From NCBI GenBank assembly GCA_015680685.1, contig MNCI01009575.1:103883-167882 (forward strand): a stretch of 64,000 nt of DNA. Reading direction: 5' to 3'. The DNA is from Gnetum montanum. Taxonomy: Eukaryota; Streptophyta; Gnetopsida; Gnetales; Gnetaceae. Both the position numbers and the translations under genes were made by a program. Each line of letters starts with the position of its first letter. The stretch's first letter is position 1. Positions 24,077-36,383 of this stretch are shown piece by piece. Below the pieces are notes generated by a model. The model saw nothing but the letters and a program-made list of their open reading frames with translations. It was not told where the DNA came from and searched no databases.

Positions 24077-25883
24077 TATAAAATTTACAACTTTTACCTT
24101 GAAAAATGTAGAGGGCAATAGGAAATTCTATTGTTAGTTGGGACTATAAAGAATTTGGTAGCATCATATCTGGAAGGCAAGGGAGAAGGAAAACTCCTTC
24201 TACCTTGAAATAAGTAGGTTTAAACCCAAAATCCAGCTAAGGGTGAGCCTTAGATTAATCAATATCTTACACATAATAAATTTTATTATTTTTAAAAAAT
24301 ATTCTTTAGGTACAATGTTCATTAGTTAAGGTGGCTAAATAGCCTAGTCTAGGATAATGCTGATTAGTGTTTGGTTCCTATTAAATACTTACATGGATGA
24401 GTTATTAAGGTGGAAAGGTGTGTTATATTGGATCTAGTTTCTCTAGTGGTAAAGGCATTTATCAATATCAAGCAAGATTAGTGCCATGTGAGCAACCCTT
24501 ACAAAATAAATTTGGCTCCCATGAGAACCTCATGATTGAAGCCAATCAAATATTGAATTTTTTGTGAAAACAAAAAGAGAAAAGAAAAAAAAAGAATAAT
24601 AAAAACAAAAACAAAAACAAAAAAAAGCAACAAGAAAAGAAAAACAAAAGGAAAATAGATGGCCCCACAAGAACCTTCAATCATGAGCCAAGCCACACTC
24701 CTACAAGAACCTTATAGTTGGGGCAATGCTACAAGCTCACAATTTTAAGCATCCCACAAGAACCCCCTTCTGTATAAGCAGAGTTTTTAAGGGTCCAACA
24801 ACAATTATCAATCTACTCATAATGGCACTACCTTGGAACTTGGGTATAACATTGGAAATGAAGGAGTGACTCATTCATAATCAGTATGTTCATGGAAACC
24901 TTCATTTTTAATCATTCCTCTTACTCTGTTATTTAGTTACTTTGCTTTTATTTCTTTTTACTTCTCAGATTATTGCTAATTTTTTTTTTGCTTTTGTTTT
25001 TACCTCATTTTTCACTTTTTCTATTCCTCTATTTCATTTTTGTTGAGTTATCTTCCTATTTTTCTTTTGCATGGTCATCTCTAATGACTAGTGGTACTTT
25101 TGTGCATGGGTTTTCTTTGTGTTTCCCATCATGTCTTCCATAGGTGTCAATGGTCAAGATCTCCACTATGGTTACCAATGATGGATACTAACACTTGTTC
25201 ATCCATTGTCTTTGGTACCTTCTTAGTCATCTAAATATATAAAACCCATGGCAATTTTTTCCTTTGGTATATCCTTTGACCATGTTCCTTTTAATAATTT
25301 ATATTTGCTAATTAACATAAGTATGTTCCATACCTTAGCTTAATTAGGGGGGGAGGGGGAGATAACCAATTAACAAAGAATATGATAGGAGGGTATAACC
25401 AACTTGGATGTTGAGAAAAGAACAAGTTAGGGAATGAGTTAGATGTAAGTAATGCATCTCAGATCCTTAAATCATAGGAAAGGTTTAAACCTTGAGTTTA
25501 TAAGACATTCTTACACCTAATGAAGCAAAGCTTATCAGGTGATGTTAAGTCCAATTAATCCTAGGTAGGGCCTTCCTAATTAAGTTATATGTGGATTCAT
25601 ATCCAAGAATAAGAGTTTATCATCAAAAGAGGAATAAGAATATATACATACTTAGTAAATAATTAGTAAATAAGCATTTGGTCAATGGATAGGTCTAATT
25701 TTTGTTTTGTTATTTTTGATTTTTTTTCTTGTTAAATGTATACATGTTTTTAACGTGTTATCCTAACAAAATATATCTTAGAATAACAATAGCATAATTT
25801 TATGCATCTATTAATGTTATTTATTTATTTATTTTATTTTAGCCTGTATGGCCAAGGATTGGCCAAAGGCTAGTTGGGGGCTA
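24077..25883 (+). other. 3' non-coding region of H1, with A-rich low-complexity tract
   Basis: It continues H1 after L1. No coding frame. An A-rich AAAAAC-like microsatellite lies at about 24568-24656, and T-rich stretches at 24940-25060. It ends with the purine tract AGTTGGGGGCTA at 25872-25883, consistent with the long non-coding 3' region usual for Athila elements. Confidence 0.5.
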
Positions 25884-27776
25884 TGTTAAACCCCAAAAAT
25901 TGGTTCAGTTTTTAGTAAGTATCCTTGTCAAAGGTATGTATTTTAATTGATTTTATATTGTTAATTAGTGTGTTTAACTAATGTTGTATTTTAGTTTAGT
26001 GGTGAGTATTAGTTTATTTTAATTAATATGATATATTATTATATATTAATGTGATTGTAATTATATTTATATTATATATATAAACATTATCTTTTAGAAT
26101 TAGGGTAGTAGTTGTAGGTGTTGTAGAGCATCTTGTCATGACTGTGAGGTCATCGATGTCCATCTTTGCCTTCAACTTCATTGTCCAAATTCTAGATGAG
26201 CCTTAAATTTTCAGGCACGTAGGCTGGCATAAAATCAAAATCGCATCAATAGCCATGACTGGAAAGACCAAGGGAACCCAGCAACAACATTAATGACCAC
26301 CTCATGCTACGTAGCCTCAAGGACAAGCATGACTACTGAACATCTTCTCAACAACATCTAGCTAAACAATCCCACTACTTTCTGCCACTCACCATTGGAA
26401 TTATAGGCATAAATTTTGTTACTACATGTTGCATGTTCAAATGTACAACAAATTCTTGGCAATAGATTTACAAGCTTCAAGCACTACATGAAAGCTGTGT
26501 AATAGCTAGCAATGCATTCTTAGCATGATTGGCCCATCAAATTGCATTGCATGTATAAATGGATGAAACATATTCAATTTCACAGATAGGTACTGTGGTG
26601 CCTAAAGTGACTCTTTGAACTCTACGAAGTGTCCATTATATTGTTCCTGCTTTGGCTAAAATGAGAAGCTACTATGGGGAGCTATGTGGCTGCATAGAGC
26701 CACTAGAAACATGTCATACACCAACTACATCTGGACTAATGGACAAGGCTTGGGCATCCAAGACTCCTCCAATAACATGTTTAGTTGGTATGAGAAGAAC
26801 GCCAAAGCTAGAGTCCTTATTGCCAAGGACATATTGGTTTTCAACTACAAAACTTTAGTTGAGTACAAGGGCCACATTAACAACTTTGTTTGCTCGTTGA
26901 TGCTAGAAACATCTAAAACACAGTACACTCCCAAAGGGCTACTGTTCATGATTAGGTAGAGCAACCTATAGTACGTGACATCAAGAGGCAGTCCATGCAC
27001 TATGGAGTAATGATTGTGATAGAAATAGGAATCAAAGCAATGTTGTTGGCAAGATTTCACTACCAATGAATACCAACCAGCCTTGAGCCTATTGTGGGTG
27101 TCTCCAGTAGCACATTCGCAGCACCAATCATCAACAACACCAACATAGATGGTGAACATGTGGAGTGGAGCATCATGAGCATGAAAGATTTGACTTGCAT
27201 GTTAAATTAAGACAGTCAAATGCCCAACTTGGAATTTACCCCAATATTAATGAATTGGCATCAAGTTCTCCAATACCCAACCTATTATTAAAAGGTTTAT
27301 TTTTATACATTTTTGGGTATAAATGATACATTCAAACTTTGTATGATAAGGAGGGGGTGTTTTTGGTTATTTTTACGAAGAAGCATAGAGAGGATTTTAT
27401 TAAGAGAACCACAATAGATTTGAATTTTTATTCTTGCACAAAATTTTGAAGGAAGAGTGTTGATGCTTTGTGGTAATTAATAGCCAACAACATTTTAAGG
27501 TTATGAAGTTGTTGCACTATGGAGACAACAAAGCGGAACCATAAATTAGGTGATATCTCTTTTCTAATCTTCCTTATTTTTGATAAGTTTATTAAAATTC
27601 AATTTGGTTTAATTGGTTGTAATCATCTTGAAACTTAATGTTAGAGGTTAAGATAAAATATTATTGATTTTACTTATGGGTGACAACCATAAAGTGTGGT
27701 GTTCTTAATTGAATCTAGATCTAATTGTTTGTTTTACATCTTCATGATCTTTTTGACTTTTGAACTATTCTTCAAC
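25884..27776 (+). repeat. Probable 3' LTR of H1
   Basis: It begins TGTTAAACCCC right after the purine tract. A GTATAAATGATAC box near 27317, followed by AAGGAGGGGG, resembles the TATA and R region of Athila LTRs. A possible end is TTCAACA at 27776. No second copy is in the window, so the end and the integrity of 26100-27200 are uncertain. A TA-rich stretch lies at 26020-26092. Apparent ORFs at 26652-27159 on both strands show no family signature. Confidence 0.35.
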
Positions 27777-28859
27777 AGGATATAACTCGTGGATCAATCA
27801 CAAATGAGGTGACAATCTTTACAATGAAGGAAAGATAAATTTTAAAGGTATCGAGCACCGAATTTTACTTGGCTCATCAATACGTCAACGCATCTAAGAT
27901 GCATTGCTAGTTATTGCATCAACACATCCTTATCCATACATATGCATCAATGGGGATGCATTGATGAGGCTCCATTAATGGGGATGTGTCGACGAAGTTA
28001 CCTAACATATCAAGTCTCATTAGCATGTGACCATATGTGGTTTTTGGATTAATGTAATCCTTGATATATCAACAATTATGAAATGAAGTGGTATAAAACC
28101 TCTAATCAAATATGGACTTAGCCTACTACACATGAACTAGGAATAGTATGGGAATGATGAAAAAGTAAGGTTTTAATGCTGTAAACAACAAGTATAAATT
28201 ACTAAAAAAATTACTAAGTAAAAATTGCCAAAAAAATAAACTAACTATAGAATAGACTATGAGCAATAGAATTAGAACTAAGTATAAAATCAAAGTAAGA
28301 GAGCATCAAATGTTAAATATTGAGACTATGATATGGGGGAATGGGTTTTAGATTCTTTTCCAAGTGATAAAATGCTTTATTAATAACTAACAAAGTGTTC
28401 ATCTCCTATGGAGGGCTGAAACTACAAATGTTGATGAAAAACATAATTGTAATAAAACTAATAATAAAAACCCAATTCATGAGTAAAATGTGGATTTGAA
28501 AAGTGGAATTGAACCTCTAGGGGTTTAGAATATGGATGGGGAAACTATAGGCATGATCAAGAATCAATTTCAGGGCACAACAAGGCTATTTTAAGTAAGG
28601 TTCATGTAATTAACATTGGAGCTAAAAAAATTCCAACTTTAGAATATGCTATAAAAGCTTGAAAATTCTATCTCTATAAGTGACATTGAAGGTGTAGAAG
28701 ATGGTTGTAAAGCACACTAGTACTGTGATATTGGCAAGTGCAAGTGCTCTTGATCTTCTAAAATCTAATAAGTGCTCTCAAATCTCAAGAAACTAGCTTG
28801 GAATTTGTGTTTTGAGCTTGTATTTATAGGCCCAAAGTTGCCAATTTCAATTTACGGTT
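27777..28859. other. Unassigned sequence
   Basis: AT-rich, no open frame and no element signature. A short duplicated stretch (GGGGATGCATTGATGAGGCT and a diverged copy) is at about 27950-28000. Confidence 0.35.
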
Positions 28860-30330
28860 ACTAAAATAAAACTTGGAGTTAAGTATAGTTCATCTGAAGT
28901 TGACCTTGATTCTAAAAATAGTAAGTTTGACCTTTTGACTTTGCAAGCTTGACCACATGGACAAGTGATGTTGACACTGATGTCAGCATCAACATCATCA
29001 ATACTTATATTAATTTTTGCTATTTAGTCCAAGTGCTAATTTTGAGGTTTCAAGATCTTGTTTAACCTCCTAAGTGATGTTGAATGATGTTGAGAGGATG
29101 CTAAGGAAGTTGAGAGGCTAAGAGAAGGTGTCCAATGCAAAGCTTAATGGTCAATGATGTCATTTTGTAGGTGCCAAAAGTAGTAACATTGACATTAGCA
29201 TTAGCATTACTAACAATTAGTGAAAATTTTGAAATTTTTCTAAGTTAGAATTTTTAACTCTTGAGGTTTCATTTCACCTTCAAATTGATATTGAATGCTA
29301 TTGAGACACTTGATAAGTCTGTGGATAAGGTGGTATGTTAATGAAAAAGATGAATGATATCACTTAGTATGGCCCAAAAGTGATGACACTAATGCTAACA
29401 TTAACATCCGCATTAGTGTTACTAGTGCTTAGTGAAACTTGTTTCAAGCTATTATTTTTGAGTTTCCAAGGCTCCATTTGATCTTGGAACTATTGTCAAA
29501 GGTTGTCAAGATAAAGTCAAGGATCCCTAGAGGCTTGTGGACACTACTGAATGATAGTTTATATCATGGCACAAAGTTAAGTAATGCTAATGCTAGCATT
29601 AACATCAACATCATCTTAAAAGTTAGAAAACTTCTTAGTGATTTTCTAGGCCAAAAATTCTAACACTTGAGATGCTAAGATTGACCCTGAAATGTGTTGA
29701 AATGATGATTTTTGAGTACTGAGAGGCTTAGAAACCTATGAAATGCTAGGAATTAGATGTGTGAAGTGACTTGAAGGTGCTAGATGTGTTGAGTTAAGCC
29801 ATGAACTTGATGATGCTCTAGACTTAGAAAAAATGTTAATTTTGAAGGCCCAAGAGTGTTGAAATTGTAGTTGATAAGTCATCTAGGCCCTAAGAACCCA
29901 TTGTGCATGTTAGAAAGTAGTTTCAATGAGGTTTGGAGGTGCCAACAATGGTGTTCTCAATGTTGACACTAACACTAACATTGCCATCAACATCAACATC
30001 ATTCATACTTAGAAAAAACTTCAACATTTTTTCAAACTATTCTAAAGTCACTAAAATTAAATATGAGATGCTAGGGAATGATCCTGATTGTTCACTAGAG
30101 GCCTTCAAAGGTTGGAAATATGTCTTATGAAGTTTTTTTGGGGCGTTTTGTTCCATGGTATTGAAGGTAGATTGATTCAGAATCTATGTCACCTCTAACA
30201 TCAAGAATGGAGTTCATAAGCTGGATTATGAAGTCAAATGGTCCCTGAAGACCTTTGAGAGATGGAAATGTGCCTTATGATGATGTATTTAGGGAGTTTG
30301 ATGCTCAAAATTGTATGATATGAAATTAAG
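28860..30330. repeat. Degenerate ~200-bp tandem repeat with AACATC/ATGCTA cores
   Basis: A core of alternating ATC/AAC-type triplets (e.g. GCATCAACATCATC) recurs at about 28970, 29185, 29383, 29583 and 29961. The spacings are about 215, 198, 198 and one double interval of 380. Between cores, shared words are GGCCCAAAAGTGATGAC, a TTAGTGAAA-like segment, TTTTGAGGTTTC and GAGAGGCT. Five to seven units are seen, all diverged. No mobile-element ends flank it. Confidence 0.6.
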
Positions 30331-30519
30331 ACCACACTTAGTGTTGATTCCTAGTGAACTAGAAAAGTGGGTAAAACAATGTTCTTGTAGATTTATGAAA
30401 GAACATTTTTGTAAGAATACTAAGAATCTAAATTAATAGTGTTACTAGAATTAACAACTTTAAAATTACCTTAGTCTTATTCTTGAGTTTTTTGAGTATT
30501 TTCTTCCTCATTCCTTTTT

Positions 30520-31405
30520 TATAGCTAGAGAGCATCAAATCCATTTTTTGCCCACCAAGTCTCTATGGTATGATCTTTCTTTTTGCAAAACTTGCATGAT
30601 GGAATTGAATTGTATGTTTGAGTATTTCTTTATCCTTCTAAGTTCTATCTTCCTCTCATAAATCCTTTGCCTCTATGCTTGAAAATTTCTGATTAATTCT
30701 TAGTTACTTTATTATTAGATTTATTTTCTATTGAATCTTCCTCTACCTTTACCTACTATTCTTATTTCTCTACTAGCTAGAAATACCTATTCTTTCTTAA
30801 CATTGTCTACTCCTAGACATTCTAGAGTTTTGATTTTAGTAACAAAATCATCAATAGTAAAATCTTTGTAGTCTTTGTTTTTAAGAAAGTTCATCATATT
30901 TTGAAACTCATAATCATCATAGATTGCTACTACTATCTTTTGAGCCTTGTCATGCTGAGTGAAGCCACATCCAAAGTCATTGATATTTTTTATATAATTA
31001 TAAATTATTTGAAAGAAATACTCTATGTCTTCATCCTTTCTTAATTCTAATTTGTGAAATTAAATTTTGTACAACAATTATTTTGTATGTTGATTTTCTA
31101 CATTGCTAAGGAGCATAGTCTTCTAGCTATTGTCTTTGATACACTAAAATTAATGATCATTCTTACATGCGATTCTTTTCTCTTCCACTTTTCTTCTTTT
31201 AGTAGATCTTTGATTAATGAGTCTTCTTTATTTATGTATTCACCTTTTGAAGTGATTTGGATAGGTTTTTTTGCAAGTTTTATTATTTTCATACTTCATG
31301 TACTTTGAGAAGTCATTTCATTGTTTCTTTCCATAGAATAAAGTCTTGAGGCTCACTGAATTTAGTGGGATATTTTGCTATTTCTTTGTTACAACTCATG
31401 GTGAC
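30520..31405 (-). pseudogene. Minus-strand gag (UBN2/Copia-type) fragment
   Basis: The complement begins with a MSCNKEIAKYPTKF-like segment and FSEPQDFILWKE (near 31340-31400). It continues with DFVTKIKTLE, a GRGR-type basic stretch, and a knuckle CKFCKKKDHTIETW near 30560. The knuckle has the C-x2-C-x4-H-x4-C spacing with the last Cys replaced by Trp. This is the layout of Copia-type gag proteins. Stops and frame changes are frequent. No pol follows on the minus strand, so it is an isolated scrap. Confidence 0.55.
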
Positions 31406-31509
31406 TAGGCTCCAATGCCTATGTAATCAAACTTTGATTTATGTGATCTTCTAATGAAAAATGAATTTGTAAAAATTTTTCATTAAAAATTTGAATTTTT
31501 AATTTACCA

Positions 31510-31890
31510 TCAGTCATAGTATTATAACATGAGTCATGCTTTATTGACCACAAGCTGACCAAGAGTTATGGTATATGAGAAACAAAGATAAATAATATTT
31601 TGAGGATACCATGATTAGACCACGAGTTATGGTAACTTACCATGATTGCTTCATGGGTAGTGGTGTGAGTTATGATAAATGGCCATAGATCATGATTGAT
31701 AACCACAAGCCTTGCTAAATTACCATGAGCTATGGCTAGTAATAAAGAGTCATGATGAAGTCATAGTTGATAGGAAATCTTATGGTCATTTACTCATAGG
31801 ATGAAAAGTGGCTTGATCACAAGTTGACCACGAGTCATAGTCTAGCTCACTAAGAATACCACAAGTTGTGATGAGGTTATGGTATATGAA
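31510..31890. repeat. Dispersed short near-palindromes (ACCATGAGTTATGGT type)
   Basis: About a dozen variants of ACCA(C/T)GAG(T/C)(T/C)ATGGT and its half ACCACAAG occur within 380 bp (e.g. near 31534, 31602, 31622, 31700, 31718, 31816, 31857). Because the word is nearly self-complementary, it appears in both orientations. Function unknown. Confidence 0.5.
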
Positions 31891-32269
31891 AATTTTTTAA
31901 TTCTACAGATTTTAAACTTAAATTTTAACACAAATTGGATTGTTCATGGTGTTTAAGAATGTAGATGACACATAAGATACAATTAAACAAATAATGTTAA
32001 ATATTGAGAGATATGAAAAAGGAGATATCGATGATTGTTGAACTTTCAATATGATAAAATTTTCTAATGTCAAAGTCTAGACCTTGATGTGAAATCAATT
32101 TTGAGGAAGTTGTTATTACTGTAAATGAATGAAAACTATGTTGATAACTTGAATTAATGACATGATGCTAAGAAAATAAGTCATAAAAATGGTAATTGTT
32201 GTTGATGCAAAGCACCAAAGCTTTGTGGAATATGAATAGTTACTTAAATAATGGAATTCTTGAAAATTT
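31891..32269. other. Unassigned sequence upstream of Copia P1
   Basis: AT-rich, no open frame. It could contain the decayed 5' LTR or leader of P1, but no LTR partner exists in the window to confirm this. Confidence 0.3.
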
Positions 32270-33046
32270 TTTGGAACCAAAATTTATTACTCCAAAAACT
32301 GACCATTGCAACTATATATGGCCTTGAATTAAAAATGAATGATTGGGATCATACTAAGGGGATTGGAGAAGTCATTCCCCATAGAAAAAAAATAAGGAAA
32401 TTAAAGTAAATAATGTTGAATTAAGGCCAAAAAAGAGTACATCTACCTATTAATTTTTTAAAAAATAAAAAAGACATTTGGCTTTGATAATAAAGATGCA
32501 TTAAGTAAATCTCTTTGAAGCTTTGTCTTCTTATTGTAGATAAAGTAGCATTATGCACTAGTACTAACAGATAAGTATGGAAGTTAATATAGTGAAATAA
32601 AAAAGATAGATAAGATGATTCACGTCTTGCATAATGATGAAAGATGTAAGTATGCAATGATGAACATTACTCAAAATAAAAATTTAGATCATGTTACAAT
32701 TGAAACCATAGTTTCTTAAGTTAGACACTTGGAGGATCTTAAGAGGCATGACAATCAAAATGATCAAGCTTATTTTGCAATAAATTTAAGAGGAAGAGGA
32801 AGATTTTGCAGAGGTAGAGGAAGGTAATCAAATCTCAAAGAGGAAAAAAATCAAAATTCAAATTGAAATTTCAAATCAAAAAAATCCAAGAGAAAGAAAT
32901 AATTTTACAAGAGAAAGGCATCAAAGACGTGAAAGATCCAACTTCACTCATAGAAATCAATATGAAGCATCATCCTTAAATGTTGCATGATGCAAATATT
33001 AAGAGAAGAAAGGTCATTATGAAGATAAGTGCTAGCAGAAGGTAGG
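32270..33046 (+). pseudogene. Copia gag of P1, decayed
   Basis: An N-terminal TPKTDHCNY-like stretch (about 32285) resembles the start of Copia gags. Arg/Gly-rich GRGRFCRGRGR lies near 32790-32825. The zinc knuckle near 32988-33030 reads CKY*EKKGHYEDKC, a C-x2-C-x4-H-x4-C motif in which the second Cys codon has become TAA. The frame is interrupted in many places. The A2 insertion follows 17 bp later. Confidence 0.6.
33042..33046. other. Target-site duplication of A2, left copy (GTAGG)
   Basis: GTAGG immediately before the A2 5' LTR; the same five bases follow the 3' LTR at 60729-60733. A 5-bp duplication is the norm for these integrases. Confidence 0.85.
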
Positions 33047-33863
33047 TGATGGGATGCGATATCGCATGGGCCACGATATTGCGTACGCGATATTGCGTCT
33101 TCCCTTGTGATATCGCGTACGCAATATCGCAGTCTATTGCAATGTCTATAAATAAGAAGCAGCTCTCCCTTGTTTGATAATATAGGTTAGATTGTAGCTA
33201 AACTTTGGCAGTTTGATCCATCCAGAGATAAATTATTTTCCCATTTTTGCCTGCAGTGTGGTGAATGTAATTGTACGACATCCTTTATTTGAGTGTGACA
33301 TACTTGGACATGCATATGATTGGTAATAAAGATCGAGGTTACTTCATCATTGCAGCATTCACTTTGTTATTTATTTATTTAATTATCTAGTTAATACTCT
33401 CTCTCACCCTTAAACTCATGTTAGACGTAGAATGAGTACGACTTGATTACAAGCATTTAAGTGTGACTACTTGGTAACCCAGTGGTGTACCTAGGATCTG
33501 CGCTTGGTAATCCTTGTGGTAGTTGTGCACGAAGTCTAAGATGTGTACGGATGATCAAGGAACGGATGCTCATTGCACTTAGGCTAGATTAGATTTTCTT
33601 ACCCTCTCTCCTCTAGAGTAGTTAATATTACTTTCCATTGCCTTTAGGAGTAGCATTAGATTAGAAACCACATCATACACCTCACTCTAGACTAAACCAT
33701 ACGTGACAAAGATAACACTAGTCTAGGTGGGAAGACAATGAATTGCGAGCTAAGGATAATTGTCTAGGTGCCACAACTAGTCCGTTTGTGGAGTTTGACC
33801 GGATCGTGCATGAGAACGCTCGTATTCGTATGGTTGAGTGTAGGGGTACCTCGCCACTCATCA
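33047..33863 (+). repeat. 5' LTR of A2
   Basis: 817 bp, TGATGGGATGCG...CACTCATCA. U3 carries three diverged GATATCGC palindromes, then TATAAATA at 33147-33154. It pairs with 59913-60728. Confidence 0.95.
33052..33154 (+). promoter_or_regulatory. LTR promoter of A2: palindrome array and TATA box
   Basis: Palindromes of the GATATCGCGTACGCGATATC type lie within 33056-33132, some decayed to GATATTGC. TATAAATA is at 33147-33154. The 3' LTR copy (59922-60006) has lost 14 bp spanning one palindrome arm. The array is CpG-rich within an AT-rich element. Its role is inferred from position. Confidence 0.6.
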
Positions 33864-33883
33864 TAGGCGTCGTTGCTGGGGAC
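33864..33883 (+). other. Primer binding site of A2 (tRNA-Asp type)
   Basis: TAGGCGTCGTTGCTGGGGAC follows the LTR end; it is close to the complement of plant tRNA-Asp (TGGCGCCGTTGCCGGGGA). Confidence 0.8.
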
Positions 33884-33993
33884 TGTGCTAGTTATCTAGA
33901 TTAGTTATATCATAGAAGGCTGTTGTAAAGGACTTAATGATATATCTCTTAGAAAGAAGTAATTATAAAAAGTCACATAAATTCACACACAAC

Positions 33994-35878
33994 AATGCCT
34001 CTCCTACAAGATTATAATAATGCCACACTTAGTGAGGAAGTTCATTGGAGAACCAACGAACTCTATGACGATGAAGATTGGAGTATATAGCCTGAAGTGG
34101 GAGTTTCCTATAAACATGAACAAAAATAATGTCATCACAACGCACGAAAGTATAACCTACCCAATGATGAACAACCCCCACTGGCCACTACAAGCTTAAC
34201 ACAAATACAAGAGGCTGTTCGAATCTCCCGTAGGCATAATAAAGAGAGCCATCTACCCTGGCTTGATTTAAAGAACTTCCCTACTTTTTCAGGAGGCTAT
34301 GACTTAGATCCGCATCAACATTTACTAGCCTTCTATGATGCCTGCACATGGAACAACATTGATAATAGTTGGCAAAAACTTAAGCTCTTTCCTATGACAC
34401 TCGTTGACCAAGAAAAAGTATGGTATAGATCGTTAAAACCAAATTCAATACGACGTTGGTCAACAATGGTAGAATTCTTTAATGAAAAATATCAAACCTA
34501 CACAAGAGTGTCAGCCTTGAGGAAAAAAATCCAAGGATGGAAACATGCACAACATGAACCCTTGGACATGGCCTTAGCAAGATATTATTCATTGTTAAAC
34601 AACTGTCCAGGCCATGGGTTTTCCGAGGAAAGGCTAATGTACCATATCATTGATGGGCTATGTAATGAAACAAGAGAAACCTTAGGAATGTATGCCCAAG
34701 GTTAACTATACAAACTACGAACCCATAAATTCCAAGAGCTTATTAAGCAGGTAGCAAAAGAAGAAGGAGAATTAGCTAGATAGGAGAGTGTTGACAAACA
34801 TCAACGGGACCAAAATCTCAACTTAACAAAGGTCCATGATCGTAACAAGGAGAAATCAACCAATCTCAAGGTGGAAACATCATCTTTGCCAATACAACAA
34901 ACATTAGAAGAAGCATAGGAAAAGATCAATAAGATGTTGGAATGGACGTATAAAAAGTGTGGAGAATTTATCAACAATATTGGAGATAGTTTTGACAACC
35001 TAAGAAGCAGGACGAAATAGTAGACAATCGGAAAGAAGTGATAAGGAAAATAAGAGCTCAATTGCCAATCATACGTATGAATGCAACATATGCCTGTACG
35101 ATCATCCCAAAGGCCAATGCCCAATATTGTTACATCTACATGAGCATTGGGGAAACACATTACATCCAGAGTTCATACAGAGATACTGTGTTTGATCATA
35201 GTGGCAACAATCCCAGTTGTGGGGGAGACCACCCTTGGACTGGAGACACCCTTCATATCATCCGAATCCAAACACTTATCTTGTTCAACATCCTATTTCT
35301 CCAACTGAGCCAAGACACTTTATCTCATCATAGTACTATTCTCCATAATACTATCAAACCATGCCTCCAACACAACCACCACCATGTGCACCTTATACTC
35401 CTCCTAACTTTCAACATTCTCATCCTTTCCCTCCTTCCACAGTGCTACCAACTGTTCCTAAGGTGCTTGCACCACAACAACAACCCATGAATGACACTTG
35501 TGCTACTACTACTAATAGCAGTGGACAGCCTCCTCAACATCAAAAGCGTCCTTTCTTTAAACACGGCCGTAGGAAGGGACAACACAATTCTGAGGCCACT
35601 GCATCCTCCAATTCAGCACAAGTCCCATACTGTGGTGCACCCTCATCTTTGAACCTAACACCTCATGTTACTTCATCAGGGCCACTAATTAACACTCCAA
35701 CAACCATACGATCCAATGAACACAAACATGGGGAGCGACAACCCAATCCTTGCATACCATATAATGGTCCCAAATATCATAGTGGGTTAACTCATCATCT
35801 GGAAACTACATCACATAAAGTGCCCCACTATGCTCATTTTAATCAAGTGTGTGAACCCCAATGGGGTAAGAATGGACC
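33994..35878 (+). pseudogene. Retrotransposon gag of A2, decayed and interrupted by T1
   Basis: It starts ATG at 33994 (MPLLQDYNN). The Retrotrans_gag core is at 34270-34705: FSGGYDLDPHQH, WYRSLKPNSIRRWSTM, LRKKIQGWKH and ETRETLGMYAQG. The zinc knuckle CNICLYDHPKGQC at 35082-35120 is intact (C-x2-C-x3-H-x4-C). The tail from 35361 is Pro/Gln/His-rich and open to the T1 insertion after NQVCEPQWGKNG. The last part resumes at 55118-55215 beyond T1. In-frame stops (e.g. near 34088 and 34702) and frame changes exist, so the gene was already decayed or has decayed since. The T1 insertion point falls in the gag C-terminus. Confidence 0.8.
35874..35878. other. Target-site duplication of T1, left copy (GGACC)
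   Basis: GGACC abuts T1 here and again at 55113-55117. Removing T1 and one copy restores a junction matching A1 (AATGGA... to ...CCAATATTTTCAACATGC). Confidence 0.9.
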
Positions 35879-36375
35879 TATACTATCCGAAATCATTGGT
35901 GTGAGGCTAGAAGGAAACAAACACCAAAAGATCTCTAGAGAGATACAGATGACCCTACCTTCGTGTGAGGGAAAGCTGCAAAAATGAAGGTAGAGTTCCT
36001 TGTATGGTCTACACACAGATCAACCAAGGACTTCCTCGAGCGTATGCTAATAGCCTGTGTTGGGGTTATCGTCGCAAAATGTAAAAACAAAGAACGTAAT
36101 GTAACGAAACGTAAACATGCAATATAGCTTGCAAATGTAAACAGAATGTATGCAGAAACATACAATGAAATGGAACAATGGAAACAATGAACCAAAAAAG
36201 CACAATGGAAGGAAAATAACGAAAATGTTGTATTAATTAACAGGATGTGCATCGGTCAAAACGTAGTCGCGTTGCAAGTGTGTTTAGAGGCGCTGGGAAT
36301 CACGTGCGTCCGGGCTTAGGGTTGCTGGTTTTATTTTTCAAATTTTTCCAACCTTATTTATATCAATGAATAGGG

Positions 36376-36383
36376 TATTTATA
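36376..36383 (-). promoter_or_regulatory. TATA box of the T1 3' LTR
   Basis: TATAAATA on the minus strand (the plus strand reads TATTTATA), conserved in the 5' LTR at 53803-53810 within the same TGTATAAATACC context. Confidence 0.5.

Larger units (their letters stand above)
14007..27776 (+). mobile_element. Athila-type Ty3/gypsy remnant H1 (pol and 3' LTR, no gag), split by L1
   Basis: Plus-strand order: protease, RT, RNase H, integrase (14041-17374), a short tail, the nested element L1 (17543-24076), a non-coding tail, a purine tract AGTTGGGGGCTA (25872-25883) and a probable 3' LTR from 25884. RT and flanking motifs such as FGLCNAPTTFQRAM and DDFSIYGSTYDE are those of the Athila lineage. 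No 5' LTR, primer site or gag is visible; the pol begins next to a foreign LTR scrap. The right end is only estimated. Confidence 0.65.

Noticed and set aside
24499-24696. Phe/Leu-rich 65-codon minus-strand frame resembling a membrane peptide
   Set aside because: It reads the A-rich low-complexity tract on its T-rich complement; composition alone explains the hydrophobic run.
26652-27159. Three overlapping frames on both strands that might be a host exon
   Set aside because: No recognisable domain, no consistent splice structure, and they fall within the probable Athila LTR.
32421-32657. 78-codon minus-strand frame
   Set aside because: Antisense to decayed Copia gag, low-complexity Tyr/His/Phe composition, no domain.
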